From: Calditrichota bacterium
GTDB taxonomy: Bacteria; CLD3
NCBI GenBank assembly: GCA_008501735.1
Contig: QQUF01000008.1
Span: forward strand, 1 to 64,000
DNA: 64,000 nucleotides
Direction of reading: 5' to 3'
Shown: in pieces, positions 61,320 to 64,000 of the stretch
How the letters are laid out: each line of letters opens with the position of its first letter
Position numbering within the stretch: the stretch's first letter is position 1
Translations under genes and position numbers: made by a program
Notes under the pieces: generated by a model
Seen by the model: the letters and a program-made list of their open reading frames with translations, nothing else
Told to the model about the DNA's origin: nothing
Database searches by the model: none

Positions 61320-61352
61320 AAAGCCCGTGAAATAAATTCACGGGCTTTAAAA
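61320..61352. terminator. Bidirectional terminator after radA
   Basis: AAAGCCCGTGAA (61320-61331) pairs with TTCACGGGCTTT (61337-61348) around ATAAA. It also lies just beyond the stop of the convergent T9SS cargo gene. Confidence 0.88.
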
Positions 61353-61369
61353 TTATAGAAAGAGAATTC

Positions 61370-62947
61370 TTATTTCAAGAATGTCATTTTCTTAACTTCT
61401 GAATAATCGTTCACAGATAATTTGTAGAAATAAATTCCACTTGATACTGCTTTGTTAGCATTATCAGTACCGTTCCAAACAACTGAGTGGTTACCAGCTT
61501 GGAAATCAGTATTTGCTAATGTATTGATCAATTGACCTTTAACATTATAGATTTCAAGAGTAACTTTACCCTCTTCTTTAACACCAAATTCGATTGATGT
61601 AGAAGGGTTAAATGGGTTTGGATGGTTTTGAGCCAAGTAGTATCTTTCTGGAATTACATCAATTTGAGTTGAAGTAATAACTTCTACAGTTTTGTTATGA
61701 ACTTTTACATTACCTTCAATGTCAACATCCGAAAGTCTGTAAATGTAAGAAGTATTAGCTCTAACTGTTCTGTCTGTGAAAGAATAGTCGTTAGTTGAAG
61801 AACTGTTTCCAGCACCAACTAATTCTTCATCAGTTTCCCAACTAGCGATTTCAATATAAGAACCTTCTTCTGCTTTTCTTTCAACAATAAAACCATTGTT
61901 GTTAGTTTCAGAAGCTGTTGTCCAATTCAATGAAACAGAGTTAGAAGTTACGTTTGAAGCAAAGAAATCTACAAGTTCAATTGCCAAAGGATCGTCATTC
62001 GCATCTTGAACAAAAATAGGAGAGCAAGATGGTAATGTTAACTGAACTTGAGCACCATTAATATCTGTTCCATCTAAAGCACCACTATTAACTGTTAAGT
62101 TACCATTAGCGACAGAATACATAGTGTTTGCATGGGAAACCCCAACATTAGTTGCACCAGCAGCAGCTAAGCCTAATAAAACTGATTGTGGGATATTAAG
62201 AGTAATGAAGTAAGGAGGGTTTACACAACCATTAACTTCAATTATTAAAGCAACATCAACAGGGTTACCACCAGATGATGTAATAACTTGAGCTGAGTTA
62301 GAAGTTACGCTCATAGTTTCACCACCACCAGGAATTAGTTGGTTTCCAGCAGTATTTGCCATTCCACCAATTGTTCCACCACCAGGAGCAGTAAAGTTTA
62401 CACCAGTTCCATTAGCAATAGGAGTTCCTACTGTAGGTAATGCTGGAGTAGGATTACCTAAAACTGGAGGAGTTGGGTCAACTGCAGGAGGAGGAACTAC
62501 AACTACACCATCAACAAATCCAAGAGTTCCCATTAAAACAGGAAGAGGTTGCCCATTAGCAGTTGCTGCAGGGATTGTAAATGGACCAGTTGTTACATTT
62601 TGTGCAGTACCACCGTCAATAGTTACATCAAATTGAAATGTAGTTGCAAATGCAGCAGGTGCAAAGATTAAAGCAGTACCAAAGTTTGACAAATTAAAAG
62701 TCAAGTCTCCAGTGCTTTCAATATAGTTAAATCCAGAATTACCAGGTGTATCAGGACCAGCAGTTAAGGTTTGAATGGCACTTGAATATGTTCCAGTAAT
62801 CGAAGTAATTGAAGCCGCCGATGGATTAGTTGCATTTTGGCTGCCCTCAATATTTACACGCATAGCGACAAATGTTTGAGCACTTGCAATACCAGCAATA
62901 CCAGCAATCAGTACACCTGATGATAGTATTTTTACAAGGTTTTTCAT
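61370..62947 (-). CDS. T9SS cargo protein with Gly/Pro-rich N-terminal region
   Basis: The 525-residue protein has a signal peptide (ending GIASA), an N-terminal low-complexity beta region (about 25-310) with a Pro run (VVVPPPAVDPTPP) and Asn/Thr/Gly-rich strands, and a beta domain (SNSVSLNWTTASETNNNGF) like that in the delta-60 protein. The last 80 residues are a T9SS type A sorting tail (NHPNPFNPST, SGIYFYKL, ending MTFLK). No enzyme motif is visible. It follows 23 bp after the repeat protein on the same transcript. Confidence 0.87.
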   Translation of the reverse strand: MKNLVKILSSGVLIAGIAGIASAQTFVAMRVNIEGSQNATNPSAASITSITGTYSSAIQTLTAGPDTPGNSGFNYIESTGDLTFNLSNFGTALIFAPAAFATTFQFDVTIDGGTAQNVTTGPFTIPAATANGQPLPVLMGTLGFVDGVVVVPPPAVDPTPPVLGNPTPALPTVGTPIANGTGVNFTAPGGGTIGGMANTAGNQLIPGGGETMSVTSNSAQVITSSGGNPVDVALIIEVNGCVNPPYFITLNIPQSVLLGLAAAGATNVGVSHANTMYSVANGNLTVNSGALDGTDINGAQVQLTLPSCSPIFVQDANDDPLAIELVDFFASNVTSNSVSLNWTTASETNNNGFIVERKAEEGSYIEIASWETDEELVGAGNSSSTNDYSFTDRTVRANTSYIYRLSDVDIEGNVKVHNKTVEVITSTQIDVIPERYYLAQNHPNPFNPSTSIEFGVKEEGKVTLEIYNVKGQLINTLANTDFQAGNHSVVWNGTDNANKAVSSGIYFYKLSVNDYSEVKKMTFLK

Positions 62948-62970
62948 TGTTTATTATCCTATAAATTTAG

Positions 62971-63789
62971 TTAGTTAGACCTAGTTCTTTTCAAATTTCT
63001 TGATTGAGCTTTAACGCTTTTTTTAGTAGTAGCTGATTTCTTTACAGCAGGAGCCTTTTTAGCAACATTTGTATTAATTGGTGAAGATACTTTTTCTGCA
63101 GAGAAAATATTGCCACTTCCATTTCCAGAAGTCGGACCTGAGAAAGTATCATTTCCAGAAACAATAATGTAAAAAGGTGTTCCTAAATCTATTGCAAACC
63201 CAGTTGGGTCACCAGCAATATGATTAGAATATGCTTTTGAAGCATTATCATGGTATAAACCTTGAGCGTAATTAGCTCCAATTTGTGTTTCCACGTCCAA
63301 TATAGAAGCTATGTTAGAGCCACCAGCTAAATCAGAATAAGGAACATTGGAAACAGCATTAAGGCCATTACTACCAGAAATTGACAAACTGAAAGAAACT
63401 GGAGAGGTTGATTCTCCAACACCACCAGCTGCTACAAATTGGTCATTTGCTCCAACAATGATAATAAAGTTATCGCCGTGTGTTAGACCAAACCCAGTTG
63501 GGTCACCAGCAATGTGGTTGGAATAAGATTTTGAAGCGTTGTCAAGATAAAGTCCTTGAGCATAGTTACCACCAATTTGTGTTTCCACATCCAAGATGTC
63601 AGAAATTGGACTGGCATTTTCAGCTTGACTAAAAGGCAAAGCTACAATATTAAGTCCGTTACTGCCAGAAATAGACAAATCATATCTAACGAATCCAGTT
63701 ACGTTAGAAGGATTTGACTCTGCTGCCATTGAGCCTGCTGCAAGTAAAGATACGATTGCAACAGAAGTTATTAGGGTGCGTTTCACCAT
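62971..63789 (-). CDS. Secreted two-repeat protein with a basic tail
   Basis: The 272-residue protein has a signal peptide (ending GSMAA) and two tandem repeats of about 80 residues (about 36-118 and 135-215). Each has SLSISGSNGLN, DILDVETQIG, NYAQGLYxDNASKxYSNH and IAGDPTGF. The tail (243-272) is rich in Lys/Arg and Ala (KKAPAVKKSATTKK...), like histone H1-type tails. I do not recognise the repeats. It opens the operon with the T9SS cargo gene; the ATG follows a perfect AGGAGG. Confidence 0.8.
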   Translation of the reverse strand: MVKRTLITSVAIVSLLAAGSMAAESNPSNVTGFVRYDLSISGSNGLNIVALPFSQAENASPISDILDVETQIGGNYAQGLYLDNASKSYSNHIAGDPTGFGLTHGDNFIIIVGANDQFVAAGGVGESTSPVSFSLSISGSNGLNAVSNVPYSDLAGGSNIASILDVETQIGANYAQGLYHDNASKAYSNHIAGDPTGFAIDLGTPFYIIVSGNDTFSGPTSGNGSGNIFSAEKVSSPINTNVAKKAPAVKKSATTKKSVKAQSRNLKRTRSN

Positions 63790-63863
63790 TGTTGAAACCT
63801 CCTGAAAAGTTTAATTAGAGTTCAAGAAAAATCTTGAACCCTCCCCAAGGTATTTATTAATTA

Positions 63864-63892
63864 ATTTTAACTAATTGCGATAGTATTGTCAA
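63864..63892 (-). promoter_or_regulatory. Sigma-70-type promoter of the secreted-protein operon
   Basis: On the minus strand TTGACA (63892-63887) is separated by 17 bases from TAAAAT (63869-63864), a near-consensus housekeeping promoter. Transcription should begin near 63857, leaving a leader of about 68 bases before the ATG at 63789. Confidence 0.7.
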
Positions 63893-64000
63893 GATGCTAT
63901 TAAATAAAAAAGTAAACTTAAATAACAAGATAAAGTAAGCGCTTTTTCAAGTCAATAAGTTTTTGTAATTATTTTAAAAGTTTTTTTATACTCACCTCAT

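Overview
This window comes from a low-GC bacterium of the Fibrobacteres-Chlorobi-Bacteroidetes group, most likely an Ignavibacteria/Kapabacteria-like lineage rather than a classical Bacteroidota. The reasons are two proteins with type IX secretion (T9SS) C-terminal sorting tails of the NPFNP...GIYFY type, a PorV/PorQ-like protein, lamin-tail and LruC surface proteins, a cbb3 oxidase, and one promoter of the TTGACA/TAAAAT type. TGA is a normal stop codon here: yidC and the 53.7 kb barrel gene both end in it. The lineage is inferred from family content, not from a database search.

Layout. 0-5 kb: the 3' end of a 5S rRNA, a NapH/CcoG-like polyferredoxin, and a divergent cbb3 oxidase operon whose CcoP role seems to be split between a diheme lipoprotein and a 71-residue membrane anchor. 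5-15 kb: gatB, an XRE regulator, an MsbA-like ABC exporter, mazG, moaD-moaE, an amidohydrolase, recJ, prmC and tRNA-Arg(UCG). 15-21.5 kb: two large surface proteins (lamin-tail and LruC) around pyruvate kinase. 21.7-25.5 kb: a partial complex I cluster, nuoGHIJ only.

25.6-40.4 kb is the accessory part. It holds a MazEF pair and a lone OLD-type ATPase/TOPRIM nuclease, then SulP, acetyltransferases, a short-chain dehydrogenase and a secreted-protein gene interrupted by two in-frame TGA codons. Between an intact acetyltransferase gene (33.4-34.0 kb) and polA (37.1-39.8 kb) lies a mosaic of small insertions. VapBC and a second MazEF are each bounded by a copy of the first 20 codons of the acetyltransferase plus a conserved repeat. 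Next come a palindrome-rich patch, a decayed copy of the polA 3' end, and a single-gene cassette with two related attC-like sites, whose first bases are complementary to the start of its own attC-like site, as in integron cassettes. A MntA-HepT pair follows polA. This mosaic is the most unusual part of the window.

40.6-64 kb is mostly core and envelope: rpiB; rpmH-rnpA-yidC-mnmE, with rnpA overlapping rpmH; outer-membrane proteins; a flippase-like protein; greA; a delta-60 repeat T9SS cargo; a FAH-family hydrolase; the PorV-like protein; yebC; ruvC; an exbB-exbD-exbD-tonB operon; a C-terminal protease; an epimerase; radA; and a two-gene secreted-protein operon. Well-formed hairpin terminators separate most transcription units.
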